Shown: one piece after another, positions 54,901-64,000 of the stretch
How the letters are laid out: each line of letters begins with the position of its first letter
Numbering within the stretch: the first letter of the stretch is position 1
Origin: Rhodocyclales bacterium
GTDB lineage: Bacteria > Pseudomonadota > Gammaproteobacteria > Burkholderiales > Rhodocyclaceae
Assembly: GCA_016215645.1 (NCBI GenBank)
Contig: JACRIX010000084.1
Location: 101,525-165,524 of the forward strand
Length of the DNA: 64,000 bases
Direction of reading: 5' to 3'
Translations under genes and position numbers: made by a program
Notes under the pieces: generated by a model
What the model saw: the letters and a program-made list of their open reading frames with translations, nothing else
Databases searched by the model: none
Told to the model about the DNA's origin: nothing

Positions 54901-55470
54901 GCTACCACCGTCACCACGATTCCACCGGCCGACCCGCCATATATCCGGGTCCCGGCGGAGGCACTGAAGGCTTGGCGCAAGCGCCTGCCCGCTGGCAAGC
55001 CATGCAAGATCGGCCTGGCCTGGTCCGGGAATCCCTCGCACAAGCATGACGGCAGCCGCTCCCTGGGGGTCGAGATGCTTCGCCCGTTGCTGGACATTCC
55101 CGGCACCCGCTTCTACAGCCTGCAAAAGGATGTGCGTGAACGCGACCGCGAGATTCTTCGCGAGATGCCGAAGCTGACGATGCTCGGATCGGATTTCGCC
55201 GATTTTGCGGATACGGCCGCCGCCATCTCCCGGATGGATCTGGTGATATCGGTTGACACATCGGTGGCCCACCTCGCCGGCGCGATGGGCAAGCCCGTAT
55301 GGATTCTGCTCCCCCACGCCGCTGACTGGCGCTGGCTCACAGATCGGGAGAACAGTCCCTGGTATCCCAGCGCTCGACTAGTCCGCCAGCAGGAAGGCCA
55401 GCAAGTCGGTGACTTGATGGTCCGGCTTCACGCTGAGCTGGATGCATTCCGGAAGACGCCCAAGCCATGA
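52000..55470 (+). CDS. Large TPR/glycosyltransferase-like protein with duplicated modules
   Basis: The ATG at 52000 gives 1156 residues without a signal peptide. Module 1 has TPR repeats (about 1-280), then a GT9-like domain (HWNLSLTLL at 280, TAEQGFGDSIQF at about 334, VDTSVAHLAGAMGKPVWIL at about 520). Module 2 repeats this: TPRs about 630-840, HWNLALSQL at 843, HYEQGFGDTLQF at about 897 and VDTSVAHLAGAMGKPVWIL at about 1084. The GT-like parts resemble heptosyltransferase C-halves found in TPR-GT proteins. It might glycosylate the adhesin or build a surface glycan; substrate unknown. The next gene overlaps its stop by 4 bases. Confidence 0.85.
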   Translation: MNQNYLALVQQARGLLEGKQTMDALAASDRLVAMFPRGIESWLLRGEILLALGRLPEAVAALDAGLAIDPVHVDSLLLRAAAQQALGRIDAALADYGRVTSAQPACADAHHNIGVILSGKGELEVALASLDKAIAARPNFPEAINQRGVVLKRLGRMDEALEAFKLAVALRPTYLAALRNQPDLLGALKQDRNALIHYDRALEIYPDDPILHNNRGTMLQAMGRYEEALVSYRRALQLHADYPDALNNCGTTLEALDRFDEAEASIRKALRFDPGKISAHWNLSLTLLRTGQMEEGWREHEWRWKKEIFQRFIFGFTQPRWDGTQALAGKTVLLTAEQGFGDSIQFVRYSLLLRRRGATVLLLVPRALIELFAHSLPVAGVFSTTPELPSFDFHIPLLSLPLAFATTVDTVPADIPYLKAPWSRCVSWEQKLPRRAATRIGLVWAGSPSHTNDMHRSLSLSMLEPLLQTASCEFVVLQKEISEDDRRIIDKHPELVLASDKFEDFCDTAAAISTLDLVITVDTSVAHLAGAMGKPVWILIPLLADWRWLRVRADSPWYPTARLYRRRLGEDWQPVIDHIRRDLLDFRAPQELGSPSPAVTGVDDALKAAVYLHNNGRPDDAIAIYRGVLQIDPDNFDANHLLAIACRAKGSYGEAESLARRALQLRPGNRLALKCLARTLMYSDKHEASLLVNQTMAELDPDNAEIWSDRAFSLIALKRHAEALENLDRALALKPDDAHALNNRGVMLTELGRPAEALASIDHALRLLPGFIDAIGNRGLALLALARVHDAIENYRQGLELHPQSPTLLCNLGISWMALNRHREAIECFTKALAIAPGSVDAHWNLALSQLTVGDFPQGWQHYEWRWKRPEMAPHRRRFHVPMLSASADLAGRRILLHYEQGFGDTLQFLRYVRPLEARGAKLIVAVPDALRRLAEASFPRAEVFAGDDVLPAFDLHCPMLSLPLACATTVTTIPPADPPYIRVPAEALKAWRKRLPAGKPCKIGLAWSGNPSHKHDGSRSLGVEMLRPLLDIPGTRFYSLQKDVRERDREILREMPKLTMLGSDFADFADTAAAISRMDLVISVDTSVAHLAGAMGKPVWILLPHAADWRWLTDRENSPWYPSARLVRQQEGQQVGDLMVRLHAELDAFRKTPKP

Positions 55471-56012
55471 CAACGCCTATCGACGGCCCGCCGCGGCTGG
55501 AGCAGTTCAATGCCGCCTACGACGCCATGCAGGACCGGGTACTGCTGCGGATCCGGACCAGCGACGGTGCCGAGTATCGCTTCTGGATTACGCGGCGCTA
55601 CCTGTTCCTGCTTTGGCCCATCCTGATGAAAATGGCTGATGGATTCAGTGCCCGCAAGACGACAGATCCGCTGGTTCGCTCGACGCTCGCCGAACTCGCC
55701 CATGGCGAGGCGGTGGGCAAGGCCGACTTCAGCAGCCAGTACCAGGATGGCACGCTTTTCCCGCTGGGTACCGACCCGGTGCTGCTGGCAAAGATTTCCT
55801 TGCGCCCGCTTGCCGGCGAAACGCAAACCCTGGTGCTGCTTCCCAACGACGGGCAAGGCGTTAACCTTGACCTTGACGAACGCCTGGTGCATATCCTCGC
55901 ACGCCTGCTGCAGCAGACGGCAACGGCTGCCGAGTGGGGACTGAAGCTGGAAGTGACCCCGGGGTTCGGCATGGCCGAACCGGCAAGTGACGCGACGCGC
56001 CGTTTGCATTGA
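55467..56012 (+). CDS. Hypothetical protein of the adhesin locus
   Basis: The 181-residue soluble protein overlaps the TPR gene (ATGA) and is therefore co-translated with it. It shows ITRRYLFLLWPILMKMAD and FPLGTDPVLLAKISL segments, ending with ILARLLQQTATAAEWGLKLE. There are no recognised motifs, export signal or metal sites. Position directly before the RTX adhesin, with which it converges, suggests a role in adhesin production or modification, but nothing in the sequence proves it. Confidence 0.7.
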   Translation: MTTPIDGPPRLEQFNAAYDAMQDRVLLRIRTSDGAEYRFWITRRYLFLLWPILMKMADGFSARKTTDPLVRSTLAELAHGEAVGKADFSSQYQDGTLFPLGTDPVLLAKISLRPLAGETQTLVLLPNDGQGVNLDLDERLVHILARLLQQTATAAEWGLKLEVTPGFGMAEPASDATRRLH

Positions 56013-56043
56013 CCGTCGCCGGCGACCAGCCGCGCATCCGAAA

Positions 56044-56067
56044 ATCGCCGTAGCGCCAGCGCCGACT
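56044..56067 (-). repeat. Dispersed 24-bp motif, copy D (exact), within a terminator-like inverted repeat
   Basis: On the minus strand AGTCGGCGC, 7 bases, ACGGCGAT, flanked by AG and TTTT. The left half is also part of an inverted repeat AGCGCCGAC (56058-56066) with GTCGGCGCT (56075-56083), giving a 9-bp hairpin between the convergent 55467-56012 gene and the adhesin gene. Confidence 0.75.
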
Positions 56068-56098
56068 CTTGACTGTCGGCGCTGCGCGTTCCGGCCGA

Positions 56099-59000
56099 TC
56101 AGTCGGTAATCAGCTTGCCCTTGTTCAGCAGATCCTGAATGATCTGCTGATCGGTGGCATTGACGCCAACCGACGCATACAGATCGACCCCCTGAAGCAC
56201 CACGGTTTGATCCTCGGCGCCCGAGTTGAAGCCGCCTGCAAAACCGCCGCTGGAGCTGATATGTACCTTGGTATCGCCACCCACCTTTTCGAAGCTGAGG
56301 AAGTTCGCCAGATTTCCGGTTGCCGTGGAGTGGTTCTCGCCGGATAGCAGATCGCGCAGGTCCAGTACGTCACCACCTGAGGGTGCAGCCGCCGTATTGA
56401 AGTCGGTAATCGTATCCACGGCGGGCGTTCCCTTGGCACCGGCGTCGGCCAGCGTCCACTCGAAGGTGTCCGACAACAGCCCACCGGTCAGCGTATCGTT
56501 GCCCGCGCCGCCGCTTAGCGTGTCCGATCCATCTCCGCCAGTCAGACTGTCGTTGCCAGCGCCGGCCTCAAGCCGGTCATTGCCAAGTCCGCCGTCCAGC
56601 GTATCGCCACCATCTCCGCCACGCAGGACGTCGTTGCCGCCATCACCAAAGAGTTGGTCGCTTCCCGCGCCACCGGAAAGCGTGTCGCTACCACCATCGC
56701 CATGGAGCGAATCGCTGCCATCACCGCCTTCGACGAGATCATTGCCCAGTCCGCCGCTCAGGGTATCGTCCCCGCCCAGACCCTGGATGCGGTCGTTGCC
56801 GGTTGACCCGGTGATCGAGTTGGTTGCCGCCGTATCCACGTACTCGTTGGTGATGATGTTCAGTGTCAGCGCGGCGCTCGATGTATCGCCGTTATCGTCG
56901 GTCAGGGTATAGCCAATGATCTCTTCCGGAATGGCCGATGCGGCCGCATTGTTCTGTACCCCGGAGAAAGTCACCGACTGGACCCGTGCATACGCGTCGC
57001 CGGCGGCCTCGATGATGATCCAGCCGATATGCGAGTAGGTCGATGGCACGGTGACGGTATTTTCCTGGTCGCTGCTGAACTGGCCAAGGAAACTGCCATC
57101 AATGCCATACACCTTGTACGTCAGCGCCGGGTCGGCGCCGTTTCCGGGTGGCCCGAGATTGCTGTTGGCCGCATTGATGACGAAGGAAACGTTCTGTACC
57201 CCGTTGGTATAGGTCCCGGAATTGAACGTCAGCTTCAACCATTCGAGACCATCCACTGCGGCGCTGTTGCTACCCCCGGTAACCCCGGCCCCGGATGCGG
57301 AGTAGGTCACGACCGCATTGGCGGTGGTGCTCCCCGGAGTCATTCCCTCCAGCGTGAGATTCCCGGTTGATACGGCACCGGCGCTGGTCAGATTGACGGT
57401 CAGATTGGTCGGGCTGGTCGTCGGATTGGGAAGATCGGCCGTCGCCGGGGTGTATTCGTAATGCCCCGTCGAATTGAACGTCAGGCTGCTGCCGGTCGTC
57501 GCATTCGTCCAACTCATGGTGTGGATGTCCGTCGTCGCGTTGTAGGTCACCGTGTAGGTACCGCCCGCCAGTGCCGTGCTGCCGACGTTCGTCGTCAGGT
57601 CGATATGCGTGCCCTTGAAATCGATCGACGTGACCGTTGCGTTGTCGACGATCTTGTCCACACCGGAACCCTGCACCGTGAAGGGTGTTGCCTGGCTGCC
57701 GATGGCGATGCCCGCATCCGTACCCGCGCCGGTGACGACATTGCCCTCCATCGAGCTCTGCTTGGCAAACATCGTATCCGCATCGCTATGTGCCACGGGT
57801 TTGCCATCAACCACGGAAATCGTCTGCACCGAGCTGGCCAGATCGCCCTCGACATCGGTAATGACCGACTGCAGCGTGAAGCTGGTGCCGTTGACCGCGG
57901 TGCCGCCGGTATAGTACGTATAGGCGCCGCTGGAGAAGTCGAACACCAGCGAGCCGTAGTCGAAGTTCCGCGCCGCATCCAGGGTCAGCATGTGGCCGGT
58001 GACAGTTCCCCCGGCGACCGTATTGTTGTTATTGGTGATTTGCGTGCCGTTGTAGCTGAAGGTCACCGCGGTATCCGGCACCTGGTCTCCGTTGCTGTCG
58101 AGGGAGATGGTGATCGTACTCACCTGCCCCCCATCGGCCCCGAAACTGGCGGTCTGGGTTCCGCCCGCCGCAACCACGCTGCCGCCAAAGCCCTGCGGCA
58201 CCGTGGAGAGCAACTGGGTGGAAAGCTGGTTCAGGTCCGGCACCATGATCGCCGGATCATTAACGCCATCGCCTAGCGAATCCACACGACTGATCTGATC
58301 GAGGAATGTGACTGTGCTGATGCCGGTGCCTATGCCAACCGCGAACGACTTGAGGTCGGGGTTGTTGTTGAGGTAGGTCGTATAGCCGGATCCAGCCCCG
58401 GCCGGATCAGTGGTATTGCCTGCCGAGGGCACGCCATCCGACAGGAAGTAGACAATGCTGTCGCGGCCGGATACCGGTGTGCCCATCGCCGTCTGGATCT
58501 TGGTCAGGGCATCGGAGTAGTTCGTGCCGCCGGTCGGTGCCGATATGCCGTTGATGGCGGTCACTGCGGACGAGAGGTCGGTATAGGCGGTTCCCGAGCC
58601 GCCGCCGATGATGGTTGCGGTTGCGGCAAACTGGACCAGCTTGACCGAGACATCGGGCGACTGCGCGAAGTATTCCTCGACCAGGGCCACAAGCGCCTGT
58701 TTAGCCAGGGTATACCTGTCGGTGGTGGTCACGCTGCCGTCGGCGTTGACCTGCTTCACCGCCCCGTACGGAGCCGCCATGCTCCCGGATATGTCGAGAC
58801 AGAGCACCAGGCTGAATTTTGGCGTAGTGCTCTCCGGTACCTGTATGGTCGCACTGGTTGCGATCGGCCTGTCGTCCTCGATCGTGACATGCAGGCTGGC
58901 ATTGGTGGAATTGGCGACGTATGCAAAGTCCTTGACCACGGCGGTATCCGTCGCACTTCCCGGCGCGCCATTGGTGGCCCGACTATTCAGCGTATAGGTG

Positions 59001-62000
59001 TAGTCGCCGGCGCCGGCGCCGGTAATATCGACCGCCAGAATGCCCGAGCCGTCGTTGACTCCAATATATCCGGCGCGGGTGTCGACGTCGCCAACCCCGC
59101 CATCCGTAATCGTGTTGATGCTGGAAATGGAGGTATTGCCACTGTCATTGCTGAAGACGTTGCCGCTGACGACCGTCGCACCGCCCCCGGTGCCACCTGA
59201 AAGTGCGGATTCCTGCACGGTCGCGAAATCGTCGGCCGCGGCCACTACGTTCAAGGTCACGGTAGCGCTACTCGTTTGTCCGGTGTCTTCCTGCACGGTA
59301 TAGGTGAAGGTTGCGACACCGGTACCCGAGGGTGTAAATGTGTAGGTTCCGTCACCGTTGTCTACCAGTGTACCGGAGCCGCTGGCAAGTGTTACCGGCC
59401 CGGCGGAACCGGTGATTGCCGCGCGATCGTAGAGCGCGTCGTTGGCCAGCAGGCTCGCTTTGGTGAATGTGTATGGCGTGCCCGCAGGCAGGGTATAGCT
59501 GTCGTTGTTTGCCACCGTGGTACCGTCGTTCACTGCTGCCACGGTTATCGTCGCGGTATTGGGTGTCGCATCCAGCGCCCCGAGGTTATCCACTGCTGTG
59601 TAGGCAAAGCTGGTGCTGCCATTCCAGTTCGGGTTGGGGTTGAAGTACAGGGTTGCCGTGTAGGGGCCGGAACCGGTCGCCGCGATCGACATGCCGATCG
59701 GTGCCAGTGTGGTCATCGCCGCATCGAGATAAAGCGCGCCGTTGGCAGGCAGGCTGGTGAGCTTGAAAGCACCCACCGAGCCGTCGGTATCGGTAGCGCT
59801 GAGCGTCACGGGAACCAACGTATCCTCAGTGCCGGGCGACGTCGTGTCGGCCGCCACCGGCGGATTGTTCGCCGCAACCATGGTTATGGTCGTCGTTGCC
59901 GTGTTGCTGTCCAGCGCACCGTCGTTGACGGTCACCGTGATGGTCCGTGCCGTCGTATCCGGACTTGTCGTATTGAACGTCACCGCCTGCAGCGCCGTCT
60001 GGTAGTCCGTCTTGAACGTACTGCCGGTCAGCGTCACCACATTGCCCGCGACCGAGTAGCTGATTCCCGGCGGCAGGCTTGCGGCGTTAACCGCGAGGGT
60101 GTCCCCGGCCTGGGCATTGGTCAGCGTAATGGTGGCACTGACGATATTGATGCTGTCCGAATCGGTGACGCTGACATCCGTATCGACAATGGCTACCGCT
60201 GCCGGTGCGCCCAGGCTGAAGAAGGTGTTGTAGCCGCTTCCGGCAACCGTGTTGTTGTTGGCATCCAGATCCAATATCGGCGCGTCATTCACACCCTGGA
60301 TGTTGAGCGCAACCGTGTCCACGTCGGTCAGGGTACCGCCGGTCCCCGTGTTACCCAGGTCGCTGGTGGTAACGGTCAGGGTTACCGTGCCAGCGGCGTT
60401 GGCCGCCGGCTGGAAGCTGACGTTCGAGGCCGCGATGAAGGCATTGATGTTGGCCTGGGTACCTGCCAGGAGCAGGCTGCCCGTGCCGTTGCCGGTGACC
60501 GTCACCCCGCCGCTGGTGGTGGCGAGCAAGCTGCCCGTCGGCACGCTCAGCGTCACGTTGATGGTGCTGGACGCCGCATCAACGTCGCCAACGCTGATGC
60601 CGGTGATCACGGCCAGGGTATCTTCCAGCACGGTGATCGAGGTCGGCACGGTATTGACCGGGGCATCGTTGATCGCCGAGACCGTGACGTTGACCGTCGC
60701 CGTTTCGGTCACTCCGCCGCTGGTGACGGTGTAGGTAAAGCTGTCGCTGCCGTTGTAATCGGGGTTGGGCGTGTAAGTCAGAACTCCGGCCGCAGTGAAA
60801 GACACCGTGCCGTTCGCTCCCTGGGTCACGCTGGTCACGGCCCTGCCGGCATTTTCGAAACTGTCGGCCGTCGCGCCGCCCGTGCCAGTGATGGCATTGA
60901 AGCTGATCGGGGTATCTTCGGTGGTGCTCACCGTATCGTTGGTGATGTCGGCCACTGCGGAAACATTGATCGCGATGGTATCGACGTCGATCAGGGTCCC
61001 GCCCGAACCCGTGTTCCCGCCATCGCTGGTGGTCATGGTCAGGGTCGCCGTACCGTTGAAGTCGGCGGTAGGAACATAGGTAATCGTGCCGCCCAGGCGG
61101 CTGTTGATCTGGGACAGCGTGCCGGTAATGGTGACGGTACTCGTCCCGCTGCCGCTCACCGTGCCACCGGTACCGCCGCTGTGGGTGATCGTGCCGTTGG
61201 TCACGCTCAGGGTGACCGTCATGGTGCCGGCGGCCGCATCGACGTCGGCGACCGACAGCCCCGTGATGACCTTGCCGGTGTCCTCCGTGCCGGCCTGGGC
61301 TCCAGGTACCGTATTGGTCGGAGCATCGTTGACCGCGTTGACCGTTATCGTGGCGGTTGCCGCTGCACTGGTATTCGGCGAGCCGGCATTGTCGGTCGCG
61401 GTGTAAGTAAATGTCGGCGCGCCGTTGTAATTTGCGATTGGCACAAAGTACAGCGTATAGCTGACGCTCGCCGCATCCGTAACGTTAATGACCGTGCCCG
61501 CGGTGACAGCCGTGGTCAACGAAGCATCGGTATACAGGGTGCCCTGCGTCGCCGCGTTCGGAACAGTGGCGATTGTCAAGACGGTCACGAGTCCGTCCGG
61601 GTCGGCCGCACTCAGCGTGATTGGTATCGACGCCGCATCTTCGTTGCCCGTAGCGCTCGCCGCATTCGCGGTCGGTACCGTGGTGGATGTCGCGATGTTG
61701 ATCGTCGCCACCGCCCCTGTACCAGACAGCCCTGAGGAGTCGCGCGGTGTCACCGTGACCGTTCGCGCAGTGTTGTTGGTGCTGGTGGTATAGAACCGGA
61801 CGGCATCCAGGGCCGCCTGATAGTTGGCCACGGTATCGACGCCGCTCAGGGTCAGCAGGCCACTTCCGCTGTTGTATGTCCCGGTAATGTTTCCGATGTT
61901 CGTGAACGTCAGCATGTCGCCGCCCTGGAAATTCCCGATCTGCAGCCGCAGCCGGTTCAGGTTCGCGCTGTCCACATCCGTGAGGGAAAAATCGGTATCG

Positions 62001-64000
62001 GCAACCCGTATCGGCGTATCCGGCCCGGTGAAATACGTGGTCGTGTATGTGATTCCCGTCGCGCTGCCATCCAGATCGATTACCGGCGCGTCATTGGCCG
62101 CCGTGATGTTGATGGTCGAGGTCACGGTGTTGGAGTTGGCGGCGCTGTCATTCACCGTATAGCTGACGGTTCGCGCCAGCACCGAGGGGTTGTCCGAGCT
62201 GTTGGAGTACTGCACCGCCCGGAAGGCCGCCTGCCATTGGGCGGTGGTAGCCGTATTGCCGGCGGAACTCAGGCTCATCACCCCGGTGGCCGCGTTGTAG
62301 CTGCCGGTGATGTTGCCCATTGAAGCCGGAACATTGGTGAAGCTGAGTACGTCCTGGCCGCTGACGAAGTTGGTCGTGATCGACACCGTACCCGTCGACA
62401 ACGTGGTGTTGTCCACATCGGCTACCGTGATTGTGGTGTTGATCGCGGCGGCGGCGCCGTTCTCGGTGTAGCCCAGCGTGCTGCCTGTAGCCAGCACCGG
62501 CGCGTCATTGACCGGCGCCACACTGATCGTCGAGGTGACCGTATTGGAATTCGCCGCACTGTCATTCACGGTGTAGCTGACGGTTCGATCCAGCGTCGAG
62601 GGATTGTCCGAGCTGTTGGAGTACAGCACAGCGCGCAAAGCCGCCTGCCATTGGGCGGTGGTAGCCGTATTCCCCGCGGAACTGAGGCTCATCACGCCGG
62701 TGGTGGCGTTGTAGCTGCCGGTGATGTTGCCCATTGAAGCCGGGACATTGGTGAAGCTGAGTACGTCCTGGCCGCTGACGAAGTTGGTCGTGATCGACAC
62801 CGTCCCCGTCGACAACGTGGTGTTGTCCACGTCGGTGACCGTGATGGTGGTGTTGATTGCGGCGGCAGAATCATTCTCGGTATAGGCCAGCGTGCTACCG
62901 GTAGTCAGCACCGGCGTGTCATTTACTGCGGTGATCGAAGTGATATTGACAGTAGCCGTTTCGGTGGCGCCGCCGGAGGTGACCGTATAGGTGAATGAAA
63001 TTGGCCCACCGCTATAGTTCGCTGTCGGCGTGAATACCAATTGGCCGCCGACAGTCAAGGTCACGGTGCCGTTCGCCACGGCAACCGCTGGCCCGCCAGC
63101 CGTGATGGCCAGTCCATCCACGGCAGTAATGGCCCTGCCAGAATCCTCGAAACTGTCGTTGGCCAGAACATCGATGGTGACCGGCGTATCTTCGGAAGTT
63201 GTCGCGGAATCATCGGCGATATCCACCACCGAATTCACGGTAATGGAGACAACGTCGATATCAGTCTTTGGACCACCTACGCCGGTATTGCCCAAGTCGT
63301 TGGTTGTCATCGTCAGCGTCGCCGAACCGCTGAAATCGGCAACCGGAACAAAGTTGATGCTTGCCGCCAGGGTCGAGTTGATCTGCGCAAGGGTGCCGGT
63401 CAGGATGACGCTGGATGAGCCGTTTCCGGAAATTGTTGCCGTACCGCCGCTGACCATCAAGGCACCATTGGTGACATTCAGAGTCACGCTCATCACACCA
63501 CTGGCCACATCCTCGTCAGCAACGGAAAGCCCGGTAATCGCGACTGAACTGTCTTCGCCGGTGGTGAATACCGAACCAGGCACCGTATTCACAGGGGCAT
63601 CATTCGCCGCAACGATGCTGACCACTGCGGCGGCGGTGCTGGCCACCAGGCTCTCGAAGTTGCCGCCGCTGGCGCTGCTGATCGTGGTGCTTACCGTACC
63701 GGGAACCGTGGGCGCGGCGACGCTCACCGTGCCGCTGCTGCTGCCGCTGGCAATCGTGATCACGCTGCCACTGCTCAAGGTCACCAGGACCTGGCTTTGT
63801 GCGGCGCTGGTGAGGCTCGCGGTATAGGTGATGCTGTCGTCTTCGAGCGCCGTGCTGCCGGCGGTGAGGCTCACCGTGGTCAGGTCGCTGTCGTCGGTGA
63901 TGCTGCTCACCGCCGCGGCGGTGCTGGCCACCAGGCTCTCGAAGTTGCCGCCCGTGGCGCTGCTGATGCTCGCACTCACCGTGCCGGCGTCCAGATACAC
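56099..64000 (-). CDS. Giant RTX adhesin (LapA-like), C-terminal part; 5' end outside the window
   Basis: This reading frame of 2633 codons is open to the window edge, so the N-terminus, including any LapG site, is missing. From the edge: Ig-like repeats ([15 protein letters not shown]), many cadherin-like and Ig-like repeats ([21 protein letters not shown]). A von Willebrand A domain (about 1723-1937) follows, with the MIDAS motif DISGS in [11 protein letters not shown] and a [11 protein letters not shown] segment. About 12-13 RTX nonapeptides (about 2397-2513, GGLGNDLVE type) bind calcium. The C-terminal T1SS signal region starts at [10 protein letters not shown], runs through [16 protein letters not shown], and ends LITD. 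It should be exported by type I secretion through the TolC-like channel. Confidence 0.93.
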   Translation of the reverse strand: MYLDAGTVSASISSATGGNFESLVASTAAAVSSITDDSDLTTVSLTAGSTALEDDSITYTASLTSAAQSQVLVTLSSGSVITIASGSSSGTVSVAAPTVPGTVSTTISSASGGNFESLVASTAAAVVSIVAANDAPVNTVPGSVFTTGEDSSVAITGLSVADEDVASGVMSVTLNVTNGALMVSGGTATISGNGSSSVILTGTLAQINSTLAASINFVPVADFSGSATLTMTTNDLGNTGVGGPKTDIDVVSITVNSVVDIADDSATTSEDTPVTIDVLANDSFEDSGRAITAVDGLAITAGGPAVAVANGTVTLTVGGQLVFTPTANYSGGPISFTYTVTSGGATETATVNITSITAVNDTPVLTTGSTLAYTENDSAAAINTTITVTDVDNTTLSTGTVSITTNFVSGQDVLSFTNVPASMGNITGSYNATTGVMSLSSAGNTATTAQWQAALRAVLYSNSSDNPSTLDRTVSYTVNDSAANSNTVTSTISVAPVNDAPVLATGSTLGYTENGAAAAINTTITVADVDNTTLSTGTVSITTNFVSGQDVLSFTNVPASMGNITGSYNAATGVMSLSSAGNTATTAQWQAAFRAVQYSNSSDNPSVLARTVSYTVNDSAANSNTVTSTINITAANDAPVIDLDGSATGITYTTTYFTGPDTPIRVADTDFSLTDVDSANLNRLRLQIGNFQGGDMLTFTNIGNITGTYNSGSGLLTLSGVDTVANYQAALDAVRFYTTSTNNTARTVTVTPRDSSGLSGTGAVATINIATSTTVPTANAASATGNEDAASIPITLSAADPDGLVTVLTIATVPNAATQGTLYTDASLTTAVTAGTVINVTDAASVSYTLYFVPIANYNGAPTFTYTATDNAGSPNTSAAATATITVNAVNDAPTNTVPGAQAGTEDTGKVITGLSVADVDAAAGTMTVTLSVTNGTITHSGGTGGTVSGSGTSTVTITGTLSQINSRLGGTITYVPTADFNGTATLTMTTSDGGNTGSGGTLIDVDTIAINVSAVADITNDTVSTTEDTPISFNAITGTGGATADSFENAGRAVTSVTQGANGTVSFTAAGVLTYTPNPDYNGSDSFTYTVTSGGVTETATVNVTVSAINDAPVNTVPTSITVLEDTLAVITGISVGDVDAASSTINVTLSVPTGSLLATTSGGVTVTGNGTGSLLLAGTQANINAFIAASNVSFQPAANAAGTVTLTVTTSDLGNTGTGGTLTDVDTVALNIQGVNDAPILDLDANNNTVAGSGYNTFFSLGAPAAVAIVDTDVSVTDSDSINIVSATITLTNAQAGDTLAVNAASLPPGISYSVAGNVVTLTGSTFKTDYQTALQAVTFNTTSPDTTARTITVTVNDGALDSNTATTTITMVAANNPPVAADTTSPGTEDTLVPVTLSATDTDGSVGAFKLTSLPANGALYLDAAMTTLAPIGMSIAATGSGPYTATLYFNPNPNWNGSTSFAYTAVDNLGALDATPNTATITVAAVNDGTTVANNDSYTLPAGTPYTFTKASLLANDALYDRAAITGSAGPVTLASGSGTLVDNGDGTYTFTPSGTGVATFTYTVQEDTGQTSSATVTLNVVAAADDFATVQESALSGGTGGGATVVSGNVFSNDSGNTSISSINTITDGGVGDVDTRAGYIGVNDGSGILAVDITGAGAGDYTYTLNSRATNGAPGSATDTAVVKDFAYVANSTNASLHVTIEDDRPIATSATIQVPESTTPKFSLVLCLDISGSMAAPYGAVKQVNADGSVTTTDRYTLAKQALVALVEEYFAQSPDVSVKLVQFAATATIIGGGSGTAYTDLSSAVTAINGISAPTGGTNYSDALTKIQTAMGTPVSGRDSIVYFLSDGVPSAGNTTDPAGAGSGYTTYLNNNPDLKSFAVGIGTGISTVTFLDQISRVDSLGDGVNDPAIMVPDLNQLSTQLLSTVPQGFGGSVVAAGGTQTASFGADGGQVSTITISLDSNGDQVPDTAVTFSYNGTQITNNNNTVAGGTVTGHMLTLDAARNFDYGSLVFDFSSGAYTYYTGGTAVNGTSFTLQSVITDVEGDLASSVQTISVVDGKPVAHSDADTMFAKQSSMEGNVVTGAGTDAGIAIGSQATPFTVQGSGVDKIVDNATVTSIDFKGTHIDLTTNVGSTALAGGTYTVTYNATTDIHTMSWTNATTGSSLTFNSTGHYEYTPATADLPNPTTSPTNLTVNLTSAGAVSTGNLTLEGMTPGSTTANAVVTYSASGAGVTGGSNSAAVDGLEWLKLTFNSGTYTNGVQNVSFVINAANSNLGPPGNGADPALTYKVYGIDGSFLGQFSSDQENTVTVPSTYSHIGWIIIEAAGDAYARVQSVTFSGVQNNAAASAIPEEIIGYTLTDDNGDTSSAALTLNIITNEYVDTAATNSITGSTGNDRIQGLGGDDTLSGGLGNDLVEGGDGSDSLHGDGGSDTLSGGAGSDQLFGDGGNDVLRGGDGGDTLDGGLGNDRLEAGAGNDSLTGGDGSDTLSGGAGNDTLTGGLLSDTFEWTLADAGAKGTPAVDTITDFNTAAAPSGGDVLDLRDLLSGENHSTATGNLANFLSFEKVGGDTKVHISSSGGFAGGFNSGAEDQTVVLQGVDLYASVGVNATDQQIIQDLLNKGKLITD
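62100..62927 (-). repeat. Tandem 414-bp near-identical repeat in the adhesin
   Basis: Two direct copies with a 414-bp period (about 62514-62927 and 62100-62513, 138 residues each) share long identical stretches such as [20 protein letters not shown] and [11 protein letters not shown]. Differences are few substitutions (for example VLYSNSS against VQYSNSS), which points to recent duplication or gene conversion. Confidence 0.85.
63641..64000 (-). repeat. 285-bp Ig-like repeats at the window edge
   Basis: The stretch around [15 protein letters not shown] recurs at a 285-bp offset (63641 and 63926), 95 residues per unit. The DNA match is nearly exact over about 40 bases, so the array probably continues beyond the window. 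Confidence 0.75.

Noticed and set aside
59276..61735. An 819-codon plus-strand frame inside the adhesin gene
   Set aside because: It is antisense to the adhesin repeats; composition (Arg, Gly, Val) reflects the complement of Thr/Ala/Asp-rich repeats and there is no ribosome site or domain.
62100..64000. CRISPR-like direct repeats
   Set aside because: The repeats are long, coding, in frame and without unique spacers of constant length; they are adhesin domain repeats.

Overview
This 64 kb window looks like chromosome of a betaproteobacterium, probably Rhodocyclales or a close relative. That is inferred from conserved gene orders: surE-pcm-nlpD-rpoS, dapA-bamC, thrS-infC-rpmI-rplT-pheS-pheT-ihfA-merR-tRNA-Pro, and a MoxR/DUF58/transglutaminase operon. 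Base composition is GC-rich throughout. Genes are dense, and no stretch over 300 bases lacks a feature. There is no rRNA, CRISPR array, transposase or prophage. Both ends cut a gene: a monoheme cytochrome c on the left and a giant RTX adhesin on the right.

Bases 1-12,300 form an electron-transfer region with 21 CXXCH heme motifs in eight proteins. On the minus strand lie two paralogous tetraheme cytochromes, an NHL beta-propeller lipoprotein, a SurA-like prolyl isomerase, a large probable outer-membrane beta-barrel, a triheme c7-type cytochrome and small cytochromes. The set resembles porin-cytochrome or OmcE-like cytochrome-filament modules that pass electrons across the outer membrane. Divergently, an operon encodes two paralogous triheme cytochromes, an M48 lipoprotein peptidase, a diheme c4-like cytochrome and a flavodoxin-like protein.

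Bases 12,300-38,600 are mostly housekeeping: lysC, a radical SAM gene facing queD, an acyl-CoA ligase/GST/crotonase operon, tRNA-Ser, a Bax-inhibitor-1-like protein, rlmD, bamC, dapA, an HDAC-family deacetylase, the MoxR/DUF58/TgpA-like/MltB operon, surE-pcm-nlpD-rpoS, creA, tRNA-Pro, a MerR regulator and ihfA. Bases 38,600-45,400 hold the translation cluster pheT, pheS, rplT, rpmI, infC (AUC start) and thrS, with terminator-like hairpins in the thrS leader and before pheS.

Bases 46,100-64,000 are a Lap-like biofilm adhesion locus. It has a TolC-type outer-membrane protein with an unusual C-terminal extension, translationally coupled to a solute-binding protein, then a LapG-type cysteine protease, a LapD-type degenerate GGDEF/EAL receptor, a protein with two tandem TPR-glycosyltransferase modules, and the C-terminal 2.6 kilo-residues of an RTX adhesin with a von Willebrand A domain. 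The type I ABC transporter and membrane-fusion genes are not in the window.

The least expected signal is a dispersed 24-bp motif, AGTCGGCGC-N7-ACGGCGAT. It occurs five times exactly and once with one mismatch, always with 7-nt spacing, in intergenic DNA and inside two genes.
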